64,000 bases of DNA from Sphingopyxis sp. PET50 (lineage in GTDB: Bacteria > Pseudomonadota > Alphaproteobacteria > Sphingomonadales > Sphingomonadaceae), in contig NZ_CP104207.1 in assembly GCF_025244705.1 (NCBI RefSeq), positions 3,038,001 through 3,102,000 on the forward strand, read 5' to 3'. The notes under the pieces are model-generated. The model was not told where the DNA came from. It did not search any database and was given only the letters and a program-made list of their open reading frames with translations. Made by a program: the position numbers and the translations under genes. Below, in pieces: positions 18,346 to 27,389 of the stretch. Positions within the stretch are counted from its first letter, which is position 1; each line of letters starts with the position of its first letter.

Positions 18346-19701
18346 CTACACTACCCCAAAGGCCAGCATCGCGTCGGCGACTTTCTTGAAGCCCGCGATA
18401 TTGGCGCCCTTCACATAGTCGATATAGCCGCCGCCCTGGTCGCCATAGGTCAGGCAGCTCTTGTGAATGCCGACCATGATGTCCTTGAGCATCTGCTGCA
18501 GTTCACCCTCGCTCCAGCTGCGGCGCTCGCTGTTCTGGCTCATTTCGAGGCCCGAGACCGCGACACCGCCGGCATTCGCCGCCTTGCCCGGCGCGAACAT
18601 GATCTTCGCATGCTTGAACGCGTGCACCCCGTCGAGGTTGGTCGGCATGTTGGCGCCTTCGCTGACCGCGATGCAGCCATTGGCGATCAGCGTCTTCGCA
18701 TCCTCGCCGAGCAGTTCGTTCTGCGTCGCACAGGGCAGCGCGACGTCGCACTTCACGCCCCACGGCGTCTTGCCCGCGGTGAAGCTCGCGCCCTTGAACT
18801 CGTCGACATATTCCTCGATCCGGCCGCGGCGGTGCGTCTTGTGCGCCTTCACCCAGTCGATCTTTTCCTGGGTGATGCCGTCGGGATCGTGGATGAAGCC
18901 GCCCGAGTCGGACAGGGTGAGCACCTTGCCGCCGAGCTGGACGATCTTTTCCGCCGCATGGGTCGCGACATTGCCCGATCCCGAGATGACCGCGGTCTTG
19001 CCGACCAGATCCTGGTCCTTCACGGCCAGCATGTTCTGCAGGAAATAGACCGCGCCATAGCCCGTCGCCTCGGTGCGGATCAGCGAGCCGCCCCATTCGA
19101 GGCCCTTGCCGGTCAGAACGCCGGTGAATTCGTTGGTAATCCGCTTGTACTGGCCGAACATGAAGCCGATTTCGCGCCCGCCGACGCCGATGTCGCCCGC
19201 CGGCACGTCGATGTCGGCGCCGATATGGCGATAGAGTTCGGTCATGAAGCTCTGGCAGAAGCGCATGATCTCGCGCACGCTCTTGCCCTTGGGGTTGAAG
19301 TTCGACCCGCCCTTGCCGCCGCCCATCGGCAGGCCGGTCAGCGCATTCTTGAACGTCTGTTCGAAGGCGAGGAATTTGAGCACCGATTCGGTGACCGAGG
19401 GGTGGAAGCGGATGCCGCCCTTGTACGGGCCGATGGCATTGTTGTTCTGGACGCGCCAGCCGCGCTGGACGCGGATATTGCCGTTGTCGTCCTCCCAGCA
19501 GACGCGGAAGGAGACGACCCGGTCGGGCTCGGCGATGCGCCGCAATATCTGCTGCGCGTGATATTCTTCCTTGTCGGCGATGAAATCGAAAATGTCTTCC
19601 GACACCTCCTGGACCGCCTGGACAAACTCCGTCTGCCCCGGATTGCGCTTTTTCACGCCCTCCATGAATGTCGAAAAATCGACATGATCCGATACTGCCA
19701 T
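18346..19701 (-). CDS. gdhA: NADP-type glutamate dehydrogenase
   Basis: Hexameric-type glutamate dehydrogenase, 451 residues, interconverting 2-oxoglutarate plus ammonia and glutamate. Substrate-binding lysine in LPMGGGKGGSNF, catalytic region DVPAGDIGVGGREIGFMFGQ, and the Rossmann glycine motif in AVISGSGNVA. The length and the N-terminal VQEVSEDIFDFIADKEEYHA are those of the bacterial NADP-dependent (GdhA) class. Same strand as the upstream-lying cytochrome genes but separated by about 50 bases and functionally unrelated. PutA nearby also feeds glutamate, so local nitrogen metabolism is grouped here. Confidence 0.95.
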   Translation of the reverse strand: MAVSDHVDFSTFMEGVKKRNPGQTEFVQAVQEVSEDIFDFIADKEEYHAQQILRRIAEPDRVVSFRVCWEDDNGNIRVQRGWRVQNNNAIGPYKGGIRFHPSVTESVLKFLAFEQTFKNALTGLPMGGGKGGSNFNPKGKSVREIMRFCQSFMTELYRHIGADIDVPAGDIGVGGREIGFMFGQYKRITNEFTGVLTGKGLEWGGSLIRTEATGYGAVYFLQNMLAVKDQDLVGKTAVISGSGNVATHAAEKIVQLGGKVLTLSDSGGFIHDPDGITQEKIDWVKAHKTHRRGRIEEYVDEFKGASFTAGKTPWGVKCDVALPCATQNELLGEDAKTLIANGCIAVSEGANMPTNLDGVHAFKHAKIMFAPGKAANAGGVAVSGLEMSQNSERRSWSEGELQQMLKDIMVGIHKSCLTYGDQGGGYIDYVKGANIAGFKKVADAMLAFGVV

Positions 19702-19859
19702 GCACCCCTCCCCCTGTTGACTGGGAAAAATCGGTGCGACCCCTTACGATTTTGTCGTTGACCGACCTCGCCCTTCAAAGGCTACACCATCGTCCGGCAA
19801 AGGCAAGCCGCGAGCGCGTGCCGCGGAGATTTTTTCGCAGACGCACAAGAGGGGCAAAA

Positions 19860-20799
19860 ATGAGCGAGAGCAACAAGATGAGCGGCGGCATGACCGGTAT
19901 CAATCGCGCAGTGCTGATCGCGGCGTTCGTCCTGCTCGCGGGGGCAGTCGGCTATGCGATCTGGCGCGATTCCGCGGCGGGCGGCGCGGTTTCGACGGTC
20001 CCCGAAACCGCCGCGCCGGTCGATGCGCTCGCCGCGCTGGAGGCGCGGACCAAGGCCGAACCGGACAATGCCGAGGCCTGGAAGGCGCTGGGCGAGGCGC
20101 GATTCGACCTCGAGGATTTTCCCGGCGCGGTCGCCGCCTATGACAGGGCGGCCGCGCTGTCGCCCCGGTCCGCGGGCCTGTGGTCGGCGCTCGGCGAGGC
20201 GCGAGATCTATGCGAGCAAGGATGATCCCTTTCCCGCCGAGGCGCTTGCCGCCTTCCGGAAATCGCTCGATCTCGACGCCAAGGACCCGCGGGCGCGCTA
20301 TTTCCTCGCGGTCAAGAAGGACGTCGACAAGGACCACAAGGGCGCGATCGACGACTGGTTCGCGCTGCTCGCCGACACGCCGCAAGGCGCCCCGTGGGAG
20401 GAAAATCTGCGCCGCACGATCGAAGAGGTGGGCAAGATCAACAAGATCGACGTCGCCGCGCGGCTCGCGGCGACCAAACCGCGCGCGCCGACCGCCGAGG
20501 AAATACCGGTCGCCGCACGCGCCATTCCCGGCCCGAGCCGCGCCGACATGGAGGCCGCGTCGCAACTGCCGAAGGGCCAGCAGGATGCGATGATTCAGGG
20601 CATGGTCGACGGGCTGGAGGCGAAGCTGAAGGCCAATCCGGCCGACGTCGACCGCTGGATCATGCTGATGCGCAGCCGCATGACGCTGGGCGAAACGGCG
20701 AAAGCGGCGCAGGCGCTGAAGGACGGCATCGCGGCGAATCCGGGCGCGGCGGCGCGGCTGAAGGCGCAGGCGCAGATGCTGGGCGTGCCGGGGGCTTAA
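19860..20799 (+). CDS. CcmI/CycH-like TPR protein of cytochrome c maturation (one frameshift)
   Basis: About 312 residues after removing one base near 20205. A single N-terminal transmembrane segment (about 16-36, AVLIAAFVLLAGAVGYAIW) anchors a periplasmic region with tetratricopeptide repeats (DNAEAWKALGEARFDLEDF, then SAGLWSALGEARIYASKDDP). A second TPR block lies near the C-terminus (NPADVDRWIMLMRSRMTLGE). This layout is that of CcmI/CycH, which holds apocytochrome c for heme attachment. A role in maturing the nearby multiheme cytochromes is plausible. The start ATG at 19860 is preceded by AAGAGGGGC. The exact subfamily name is uncertain. Confidence 0.7.
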
Positions 20800-20805
20800 C
20801 GAGGA

Positions 20806-21004
20806 CTCGCACAAAGCCACGAAGCCACAAAGATTATTTACTCCGTTTGCCCTGAGCTTGTCGAAGCCTGTCCTGAGTGCCTGCCTTGGCAGGCAGTCGA
20901 AGGGGGCCGTTCTTTCTTTCGGCGGTAAAGAAGAACGGTGCTTCGACAAGCTCAGCACGAACGGTGTTTGTGATTCCCTTTGTGGCTTCGTGGCTTTGTG
21001 CGAG
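20806..21004. repeat. composite palindromic intergenic repeat (family R1), copy 2
   Basis: Outer arms CGCACAAAGCCACGAAGCC and the matching CTTTGTGGCTTCGTGGCTTT flank inner arms around CTGAGCTTGTCGAAGC and GCTTCGACAAGCTCAG. A short palindrome, CTGCCTTGGCAGGCAG, sits in the left inner arm. The element fills the gap between two convergent genes (CcmI-like and putA). Confidence 0.8.
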
Positions 21005-21010
21005 CCCGAA

Positions 21011-24000
21011 CTACCCCGCCATCAGCGCCGCATTGCCGCCCGCGGCGGTGATGTCCGTCGAGATCGACTTTTCTTCGGCGAAGCGGAACAGATAGTGCGG
21101 CCCGCCCGCCTTCGGCCCGGTGCCCGACAGGCCGCGCCCGCCGAAGGGCTGCGAGCCGACGATCGCGCCGATCTGGTTGCGGTTGACGTAGACGTTGCCT
21201 ACGCCCGCGCGCGCCGCGACATGCGCCGCGACGCCGTCGATGCGGGTGTGGACGCCCAATGTCAGGCCGTAGCCCGAGGCGTTGATCGCATCGATCAGCG
21301 CGTCGAGCTCGCCGCCCTTCCACGTCGCGACATGGAGGACGGGGCCGAAAATCTCGCGCGTGAGCTCGGTGACATGGTCGAGGCGGATCAGCGCCGGGCG
21401 GACGAAATGGCCGCCGGGGGGCAGGTCGCCGCCGGCTTCGGCGAGCACGCGTCCCGCGCTACGCGCTTCGGCGACATAGGTCGCGATATTCGCCCGCGCC
21501 TCCTCGTCGATGATCGGGCCAGTGTCGGTCGCGAGCTTTGCGGGATCGCCGACGTCGAGCTCGGCCATCGCGCCCGCGACCATTTCGATCATGCCCTCGG
21601 CGACATCCTCCTGCACGCAGAGCAGGCGGAGCGCCGAGCAGCGCTGGCCCGCCGACTGGAAGGCGCTGGCGACCGCGTCGCGCGCGACCTGTTCGGGAAG
21701 CGCGGTCGAATCGACGATCATCGCATTGGCGCCGCCGGTCTCGGCAATCAGCGTCGCGATCGGGCCGTCGCGCATCGCGAGGCTGCGGTTGATGAGGCGC
21801 GCGACCTCGGTCGAGCCGGTGAAGGCGACACCGATGACGTCGGCATGGCCGGTCACCGCCGCGCCGACCGTCTCGCCGCGGCCGGGGAGATAGTGCAGCA
21901 CCTCGGCCGGCACGCCGGCTTCGTGGAGCAATTCGACCGCGGCGTGGGCAATGAGCGGGGTCTGTTCGGCGGGCTTCGCCAGCACCGCATTGCCCGCCGC
22001 GAGCGCCGCCGACACCTGCCCCAGGAAGATCGCGAGCGGGAAGTTCCACGGGCTGATGCACGCGAAGATGCCCTTGCCCTCCAGCATCAGCTCGTTGCGC
22101 TCGCCCGTCGGTCCGGGAAGCGGCAGCGGGTGGGTGAAATGCGCGCGCGCCTGTCCCGCATAATAGCGGAGGAAATCGACTGCCTCGCGCACCTCGGCGA
22201 CCGCGTCGGCGAGCGTCTTGCCCGCCTCGTCGATCGCGAGGCCCAGGAACAGCGCGTCGCGTTCCTCGAGCAGGTCGGCGGCGCGTTCGAGCCGTTCGGC
22301 GCGGAACGCCCCGCCGGCGAGGCTCCAGTCCTCCTGCACCTGCCGCGAGGCGGCGACGGCTTCGTCCACGGCCGCCGCGTCGGCCTCAATCACCGTGCCG
22401 ATGACGGCGCCGGTCGCGGGGTTGTGGACGGGCTGGGCCGTGCCGGTCAGCGTACGGCCTGCGACGACCGGCGCCGCGACCGGGTTCGCGCGCCGCGCCT
22501 CGGCGATCGCCGCCATCAGCGCCTCTGGCACGCCGGGGTCGCCGAGGTCATAGCCGCGCGAGTTGCGGCGCTCGGGGTCGAACAGCTGAAGGCCGGTGGC
22601 GATCGTCGACGGCTTGCTCGCGATGCTCCGCGGATCGACCGCAAGCTCCTCCGCCGTCACGTCGGGGTCGGAGAATTGGTGCACGAAACTGCTGTTCGCA
22701 CCATTTTCGAGCAGACGGCGGACAAGATAGGCGAGGAGGTCACGGTGGGTGCCGACCGGCGCATAGACGCGCACCGGGCGCGGCGGCGGGAAGAGACCGA
22801 CGATCGCGTCATGCGCGCCCTCGCCCATGCCGTGCAATCGCTGCAACTCGTAATCGGCGCCCGCGAACAGCTCGGCGATGAAGGCGAGAGTCATCGCATT
22901 ATGGCTGGCGAAGGCGGGGAAGATCGCATCCTGTGCGTCGCGCAAGATCTGCGCGCAGTGCATGTAATTGAGGTCGGTATGATTCTTCGCGGTGAAGACT
23001 GGGAAGTCGGCGAGACCCATGGTCTGCGCGCGCTTGATCTCGGTGTCCCAGTACGCGCCCTTCACCAGCCGCATCGACAGCTTGACGCCGCGCGCCCGCG
23101 CCTTGGCGGCGACCCAGCGGATCACCTCGGGCGCGCGCTTCTGATAGGCCTGGATCACGATGCCGAGCCCGGTCCAGCCGTCGGCGATCCCCGCGTCGAT
23201 CAGTGCGGCATAGACGTCCATATGCGGTTCGAGCCGGTCGCTTTCCTCGGCGTCGATCATCAGCGGGATGTTCACCGTACGCGCGGCGCGCGCGAGTTCG
23301 ATGACGCGCGGGATCAGTTCCTCGCGCACGCGCCGCCCTTGCAGATATTCGTAGCGCGGGTGGAGCGCCGACAGCTTGATCGAGATGCCGTGGTTGGCGT
23401 GCGGGTCGCCTGGCTTCGCGTTCTTGCCGATGCGCGCGATGGCACCCGCATAGCTGTCGTAATAGCGCCGTGCGTCCCCCGCGGTGCGCGCTGCCTCGCC
23501 GAGCATGTCGAAGCTCGCGAGTTCCGACTTCTCCTTGTCGGCACGCCTGACCGCGGCGTCGATCGTCTCGCCCATCACGAATTGCTGGCCGAGCATCTTC
23601 ATCGCCGCGAGCGAGGCCTGGCGGATCACCGGCTCGCCCGAACGGCGGATCATCGACTTGAGCAGCGCGAGCGGGTTCGCCCTGCTGCCCATGGCATCCA
23701 GCATCAGCGTCGCCGAGCCGAGCGACAGCCCGCGCGCCGACAGCGCGACGATCAGCGGGCTGTCCTCATCCTCGCCCTCGTTCCAGCGCCGCCCGGCGAT
23801 CTTGTCGCGGATCAGCGCATTGGCGGTCGCGCTGTCGGGAACGCGCAGCAGCGCCTCGGCAAGGCACATCAGCACGACGCCTTCCTCGGTCGAGAGCCGG
23901 TAGCGGTTCATCAGCTGCGCGACGAGCGTCTCGCGTTCGCCCTCGGCCTTCGCCTTGCGGATCAGCGCGAGCCCGCGCGCGGTGGTCGCCTCGACACTGG

Positions 24001-24100
24001 CGGGCGAGCGCGCAAGCTCGGCGCGCAGATCGGCGACGATATCGGCTTCGGGACGGCGGGCGAGGGCGCGGATGGCGGCGCGGTCGGTGGGCTGAGTCAT
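21011..24100 (-). CDS. putA: bifunctional proline dehydrogenase / glutamate-semialdehyde dehydrogenase
   Basis: Oxidises proline to glutamate in two steps. About 1029 residues. The proline dehydrogenase barrel spans about 150-460 (PLMIDAEESDRLEPHMDVYA, MRLVKGAYWDTEIKRAQ, ATHN-type segment SHNAMTLAFIAELF). The aldehyde dehydrogenase spans about 530-1000, with NAD-site FTGSTEVARLINR, catalytic Glu in IAETGGANAM and catalytic Cys in SAGQRCSALR. It lacks the N-terminal ribbon-helix-helix DNA-binding domain of enteric PutA, fitting control by the adjacent divergent Lrp-type regulator. I chose the ATG at 24100 because a GGAGGG ribosome site precedes it. Confidence 0.96.
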   Translation of the reverse strand: MTQPTDRAAIRALARRPEADIVADLRAELARSPASVEATTARGLALIRKAKAEGERETLVAQLMNRYRLSTEEGVVLMCLAEALLRVPDSATANALIRDKIAGRRWNEGEDEDSPLIVALSARGLSLGSATLMLDAMGSRANPLALLKSMIRRSGEPVIRQASLAAMKMLGQQFVMGETIDAAVRRADKEKSELASFDMLGEAARTAGDARRYYDSYAGAIARIGKNAKPGDPHANHGISIKLSALHPRYEYLQGRRVREELIPRVIELARAARTVNIPLMIDAEESDRLEPHMDVYAALIDAGIADGWTGLGIVIQAYQKRAPEVIRWVAAKARARGVKLSMRLVKGAYWDTEIKRAQTMGLADFPVFTAKNHTDLNYMHCAQILRDAQDAIFPAFASHNAMTLAFIAELFAGADYELQRLHGMGEGAHDAIVGLFPPPRPVRVYAPVGTHRDLLAYLVRRLLENGANSSFVHQFSDPDVTAEELAVDPRSIASKPSTIATGLQLFDPERRNSRGYDLGDPGVPEALMAAIAEARRANPVAAPVVAGRTLTGTAQPVHNPATGAVIGTVIEADAAAVDEAVAASRQVQEDWSLAGGAFRAERLERAADLLEERDALFLGLAIDEAGKTLADAVAEVREAVDFLRYYAGQARAHFTHPLPLPGPTGERNELMLEGKGIFACISPWNFPLAIFLGQVSAALAAGNAVLAKPAEQTPLIAHAAVELLHEAGVPAEVLHYLPGRGETVGAAVTGHADVIGVAFTGSTEVARLINRSLAMRDGPIATLIAETGGANAMIVDSTALPEQVARDAVASAFQSAGQRCSALRLLCVQEDVAEGMIEMVAGAMAELDVGDPAKLATDTGPIIDEEARANIATYVAEARSAGRVLAEAGGDLPPGGHFVRPALIRLDHVTELTREIFGPVLHVATWKGGELDALIDAINASGYGLTLGVHTRIDGVAAHVAARAGVGNVYVNRNQIGAIVGSQPFGGRGLSGTGPKAGGPHYLFRFAEEKSISTDITAAGGNAALMAG

Positions 24101-24198
24101 GGGCCCTCCATAGCAGAATCCGCAAAGTCGATCCGCCTTCATTTACTCCCAGTCATATATGTTTTGACCAAAGATTATCATGATCCTAGTCTGAACAT
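24101..24198. promoter_or_regulatory. divergent putA/putR promoter region
   Basis: This 98-base divergent spacer is much more AT-rich than its surroundings. It contains short dyads CATATATG (24154-24161) and TCATGA (24178-24183), and CATATG overlaps the putR start. Lrp-type activators such as PutR bind such AT-rich dyads, so autoregulation and proline-dependent activation of putA are likely, by inference. Confidence 0.5.
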
Positions 24199-24669
24199 AT
24201 GAAAAATCTGTCTTCCATGGTTGATCTGGACGAGTTTGATCGCAAGATTCTGAGCATATTGGGGCGCGACGGGCGGATCACCTATACCGATCTCGCGGCG
24301 CAGGTCGGGCTGTCGAAGACGCCGTGCCAGCAGCGCGTGAAGCGGCTGGTCGAGAGCGGGCTGATCACCGGCTTTCGCGCGATCGTCGATCCGGCCAAGG
24401 TCGGGCTCGACCATGTCGCCTTCACCGAAGTCAAATTGTCCGACACCCGCGAGGAGGCGCTGCGCCGGTTCAACCAGGCGGTGCGGCAAATCCCCGAGGT
24501 CGAGGAATGCCATATGATCGCGAGCAGCTTCGACTATCTGCTCAAGGTGCGCACCCCCGACATCCGCCGCTATCGCATCGTGCTCGGCGAGAAGATTTCG
24601 AGCCTGCCGCACGTCGCGAGCACCTCGACCTTCGTCGCGATGGAGACGATATTGGAGTCGGCGCGTTAG
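24199..24669 (+). CDS. putR: Lrp/AsnC-family regulator, probable PutR
   Basis: A 156-residue regulator with an N-terminal winged HTH (about 10-70: LDEFDRKILSILGRDGRIT, VGLSKTPCQQRVKRLVESG) and a C-terminal RAM ligand-binding domain (about 75-150: FTEVKLSDTREEALRRF, VEECHMIASSFDYLLKVRT). Divergent from putA. In Agrobacterium and Rhodobacter the Lrp-like PutR in this position activates putA in response to proline, so the same role is assigned from context. Confidence 0.85.
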   Translation: MKNLSSMVDLDEFDRKILSILGRDGRITYTDLAAQVGLSKTPCQQRVKRLVESGLITGFRAIVDPAKVGLDHVAFTEVKLSDTREEALRRFNQAVRQIPEVEECHMIASSFDYLLKVRTPDIRRYRIVLGEKISSLPHVASTSTFVAMETILESAR

Positions 24670-24676
24670 AATAGTT

Positions 24677-24860
24677 CACGCCAAGGCGCGAAGATAAACC
24701 AACCCCCGTTCGTGCTGAGCTTGTCGAAGCACCGTCCTTCTTGCAGCGCCAAAGAAAAGAACGGCCCCCTTCGGCTGCCTGCCAAGGCAGGCGCTCAGGA
24801 CAGGCTTCGGCAGGCTCAGAGCGAACGGATTTGGGGATTTCTTCGCGTCTTCGCGTGAAA
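24677..24860. repeat. composite palindromic intergenic repeat (family R1), diverged copy 3
   Basis: Inner arms CGTTCGTGCTGAGCTTGTCG and CGGCAGGCTCAGAGCGAACG flank a spacer containing TGCCTGCCAAGGCAGGC. The outer arms are replaced by TTCACGCCAAGGCGCGAAG and CTTCGCGTCTTCGCGTGAA. It lies between two convergent genes and no coding sequence is seen in it. Confidence 0.75.
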
Positions 24861-24881
24861 CAAACCGGCGCGCCGCCAGGA

Positions 24882-25823
24882 TCAGAGCGCCTCGCGCACG
24901 AAATCGACCGACCGGCCCGCATCATCGAGCCGTGCCGCACCGAGCAGGCGGTTCCAGTAGGTCTCCGACCCGTCCGCCAGCCGCCATTCGTGCAGGCGCC
25001 GCGTGAACAACTGGAGGTCATGCTCCTCGCTGATCCCGATCGCGCCATGCATCGCATGGGCGGTCGCGGCGACGCGTGCCGCCGCCTTGCTCGCGACCGA
25101 CTTGGCGGTGGCGGCGGCGGCAAGGGACGGCGGGAAACCGCCCGCGCAGCCGAGCTGCGACGCGATGCGCGCCGCGACCATTTCCTCGGCCATCACCGCC
25201 ATCTGCTGCTGCAAGGCCTGCTGGCGCCCGATCGGCTTGCCGAACTGGACGCGCTCATTGGCATAGGTTGCGGTCATCTCGGTCAGCCGCCCGGCCGCGC
25301 CGGCGATCAGCGCCGCGCGCAGGATCGCCGCGATACCGCGCAAGCCTCCCTCGGGGGCGGAGGCGACCGGCGTTCCAGGCGCGCCGACGTCGAACCGCGC
25401 GGCAAGGCTGGCGGGCACGCCCGTCGATACGCCGGATGCTTCGACGAGGTGGAGCGCGCCCTCCGCTTCGACCAGCACATGCGCCGCGACCCGTCCGCAC
25501 GGTACGACAACCGCGGCCCCCGCGGCGACCGCCAGCGCGATCGGACCTTCGGGCAGGCCGGTCAGCAGCGCGCGCGCGATCATCGTCTCGCCCACGGGCA
25601 GCGGCACTGCATGGCGGCCGAGCGCCATCCACAGCGGGTGGACCTCCGCCAGCGGCAGCCCCGCGCCACCACGATCCTCGGGGACCAGCGCGTCGAGGAA
25701 ACCCGATTCGGCGAAGGCGCCCCACATCGCGTCGATGCGGCCGCCATGTTCGATCGCGCGAACCGCGGCGGGCGTGGCCACATCCTCGAGCATCCGCTCG
25801 AACGGTTCGAGAAATTCACTCAT
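24882..25823 (-). CDS. acyl-CoA dehydrogenase family protein (short partner subunit)
   Basis: A 313-residue acyl-CoA dehydrogenase-like flavoprotein, shorter than the usual ~380. The N-terminal helical domain is abbreviated (MLEDVATPAAVRAIEHGG, ALVPEDRGGAGLPLAEV). The C-terminal helical bundle is clear: YANERVQFGKPIGRQQALQQ, MHGAIGISEEHDLQLFTRR. The usual catalytic Glu position is not obvious. It is translated directly after the longer dehydrogenase (TGATG overlap). Such long/short pairs form heteromeric enzymes in sterol and other ring- or side-chain-degrading pathways, so a heteromer is the favoured reading. Substrate unknown. Confidence 0.85.
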   Translation of the reverse strand: MSEFLEPFERMLEDVATPAAVRAIEHGGRIDAMWGAFAESGFLDALVPEDRGGAGLPLAEVHPLWMALGRHAVPLPVGETMIARALLTGLPEGPIALAVAAGAAVVVPCGRVAAHVLVEAEGALHLVEASGVSTGVPASLAARFDVGAPGTPVASAPEGGLRGIAAILRAALIAGAAGRLTEMTATYANERVQFGKPIGRQQALQQQMAVMAEEMVAARIASQLGCAGGFPPSLAAAATAKSVASKAAARVAATAHAMHGAIGISEEHDLQLFTRRLHEWRLADGSETYWNRLLGAARLDDAGRSVDFVREAL

Positions 25824-26980
25824 CAGCGCAGCCCCATTCCGCGGGCGATGATGCCGCGGAGCACCTCGCGCGTGCCGCCGCGCAGCGAGAAGCTGGGCGC
25901 GACATGCGTGACGAACATCAAGGTGCGGTAGAGTTCGGCATCGACCGCCTCGCCCGGGTGCGCGGCGAGATCGTCGCCGATCGCGACCGGCAATTCCTGT
26001 TCGAAAGCGGTACCGAGATCCTTGACCAGCGACGCCTCGGTCACCGGGCTTTCGCCGAGCGCCAGCCGCGCAGTGCAGGCGATCGACATGGCGCGCAGCG
26101 TCCCGAGCCGCGCGGTGAAATCACCGACCAGCGCCAAGGTCGCCGGATCGGCGCGGCCTACTTTACGCAGATGCGCGATCCAGGCGTCGAGCAGCACGAC
26201 GCTCGAATAGATGCGCTCGGGCCCGCTGCGCTCGAAGGCGAGTTCGGCGGTGACCTGTTTCCACCCCTCGCCCTCGTTCCCGATCAGGGCATCCTCGGGC
26301 AGATCGACATTGTCGAAAAAAACCTCGGCGAAATGCGCATCGCCCACAAGGTCGGTGATCGGGCGGACGGTGACGCCCGGCGCCTTCAGGTCGATGATCA
26401 GCTGCGACAGGTCGGCGTGGCGATCCTCGCTGGTGCCCGAGGTGCGGACGAGCGCGATCATATAATCGCCGTGCATCGCGTTGGTGGTCCAGATCTTCTG
26501 CCCGTTGACGCGCCAGCCGCTCGCCGTCCGCTCGGCGCGGGTGCGCACGCTCGCAAGGTCGGAGCCCGACCCCGGCTCGCTCATCCCGATGCAGAAGACA
26601 AGCTCGCCGCGGCAGATGCGCGGGATATAATATTCGCGCTGCGCCTCGCTGCCGTAATTCAGGATCAGCGGCGCGCTCTGGCGGTCGGCGATCCAGTGCG
26701 CCGCGACCGGCGCGCCCGCCGAGAGCAGTTCCTCGACGACGACGAAGCGCGCGAAGGGGCCGCGTTCGCCGCCGCCATATTTCCGGGGCAAGGTGAGACC
26801 GAGGAAGCCGGCTTCGCCGAGCCGCCGGCTGAACGCAGGATCGAAACCCGACCAGGAGCGCGCGCGGACATCGGCGGATGCGGCGCCGGCCGCTTCATCG
26901 GCGAGCGCGCGGATCGCCGGCCGCAGCGCCTCGTCCGCGGCGGGCAGGCTGGCGAGGGTGAGCGTATCGAACACCGGCAT
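25823..26980 (-). CDS. acyl-CoA dehydrogenase (long subunit)
   Basis: About 385 residues with all three acyl-CoA dehydrogenase domains. N-terminal helices LGEAGFLGLTLPRKYGGG; middle beta domain CIGMSEPGSGSDLASVRTRA and WRVNGQKIWTTNAMHGDYMI (FAD contacts); C-terminal helices to SLRGGTREVLRGIIARGMGL. It introduces an alpha-beta double bond into an acyl-CoA. The ATG at 26980 is preceded by GACGGAAGG; the frame continues upstream into the tRNA-Gly region and is not credible there. Cotranscribed with the shorter downstream paralogue, suggesting an alpha-beta enzyme. Confidence 0.92.
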   Translation of the reverse strand: MPVFDTLTLASLPAADEALRPAIRALADEAAGAASADVRARSWSGFDPAFSRRLGEAGFLGLTLPRKYGGGERGPFARFVVVEELLSAGAPVAAHWIADRQSAPLILNYGSEAQREYYIPRICRGELVFCIGMSEPGSGSDLASVRTRAERTASGWRVNGQKIWTTNAMHGDYMIALVRTSGTSEDRHADLSQLIIDLKAPGVTVRPITDLVGDAHFAEVFFDNVDLPEDALIGNEGEGWKQVTAELAFERSGPERIYSSVVLLDAWIAHLRKVGRADPATLALVGDFTARLGTLRAMSIACTARLALGESPVTEASLVKDLGTAFEQELPVAIGDDLAAHPGEAVDAELYRTLMFVTHVAPSFSLRGGTREVLRGIIARGMGLR

Positions 26981-27114
26981 CCTTCCGTCTTTTGTCGTTG
27001 CAAAGCCGCCTATTGCCCACGCAGCGATGCCACAAGCCGTTTTTCGGATATCACCGCCGCTCGTATCGGATATTGACCGGGGCGGCGTAAGGCGGCAAAG
27101 GCCGCAACCAGTGC

Positions 27115-27188
27115 GCGGGTGTAGCTCAATGGCAGAGCAGAAGCTTCCCAAGCTTACGACGAGGGTTCGATTCCCTTCACCCGCTCCA
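27115..27188 (+). tRNA. tRNA-Gly(CCC), integration site of the genomic island
   Basis: Cloverleaf read by eye: acceptor GCGGGTG paired with CACCCGC, D arm GCTCAATGGCAGAGC, anticodon loop TTCCCAA (anticodon CCC), T arm GAGGGTTCGATTCCCTTC and an encoded TCCA end. Its 3' part, from GATTCCCTTCAC to CCA, is the left att site of the island that follows. Confidence 0.95.
27169..27188 (+). repeat. attL core
   Basis: GATTCCCTTCACCCGCTCCA at the 3' end of tRNA-Gly. It matches the right-end copy except for one extra C, and the tRNA remains intact. Confidence 0.85.
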
Positions 27189-27302
27189 TTTCCCTGTCCG
27201 CCGACGCTCGCATACGTCTGGACACCCCCAGAAAACCACGGTATTTAGGCGGCTATCAGGCCGCAAGCGTTCACCGGCGTTCGCGTTCAATCGCAAGCCG
27301 GT

Positions 27303-27364
27303 GGGGGTATCTTTGGGGGGTATTTGCAAAGCGGCCATTTCGATACCCCCGCGCTTGGGGGTAT
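27303..27364. promoter_or_regulatory. left-end GGGGGTAT sites, probable integrase arm sites
   Basis: Four copies of GGGGGTAT lie within 62 bases: 27303-27310, 27316-27323 and 27357-27364 on the plus strand, and 27343-27350 inverted. Two more are at the right end of the island. They sit directly upstream of the integrase start, so binding could both direct recombination and repress the integrase. Inferred from position and repetition. Confidence 0.6.
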
Positions 27365-27389
27365 CGTCCCCGGAAAGGCAGGCAATCCC

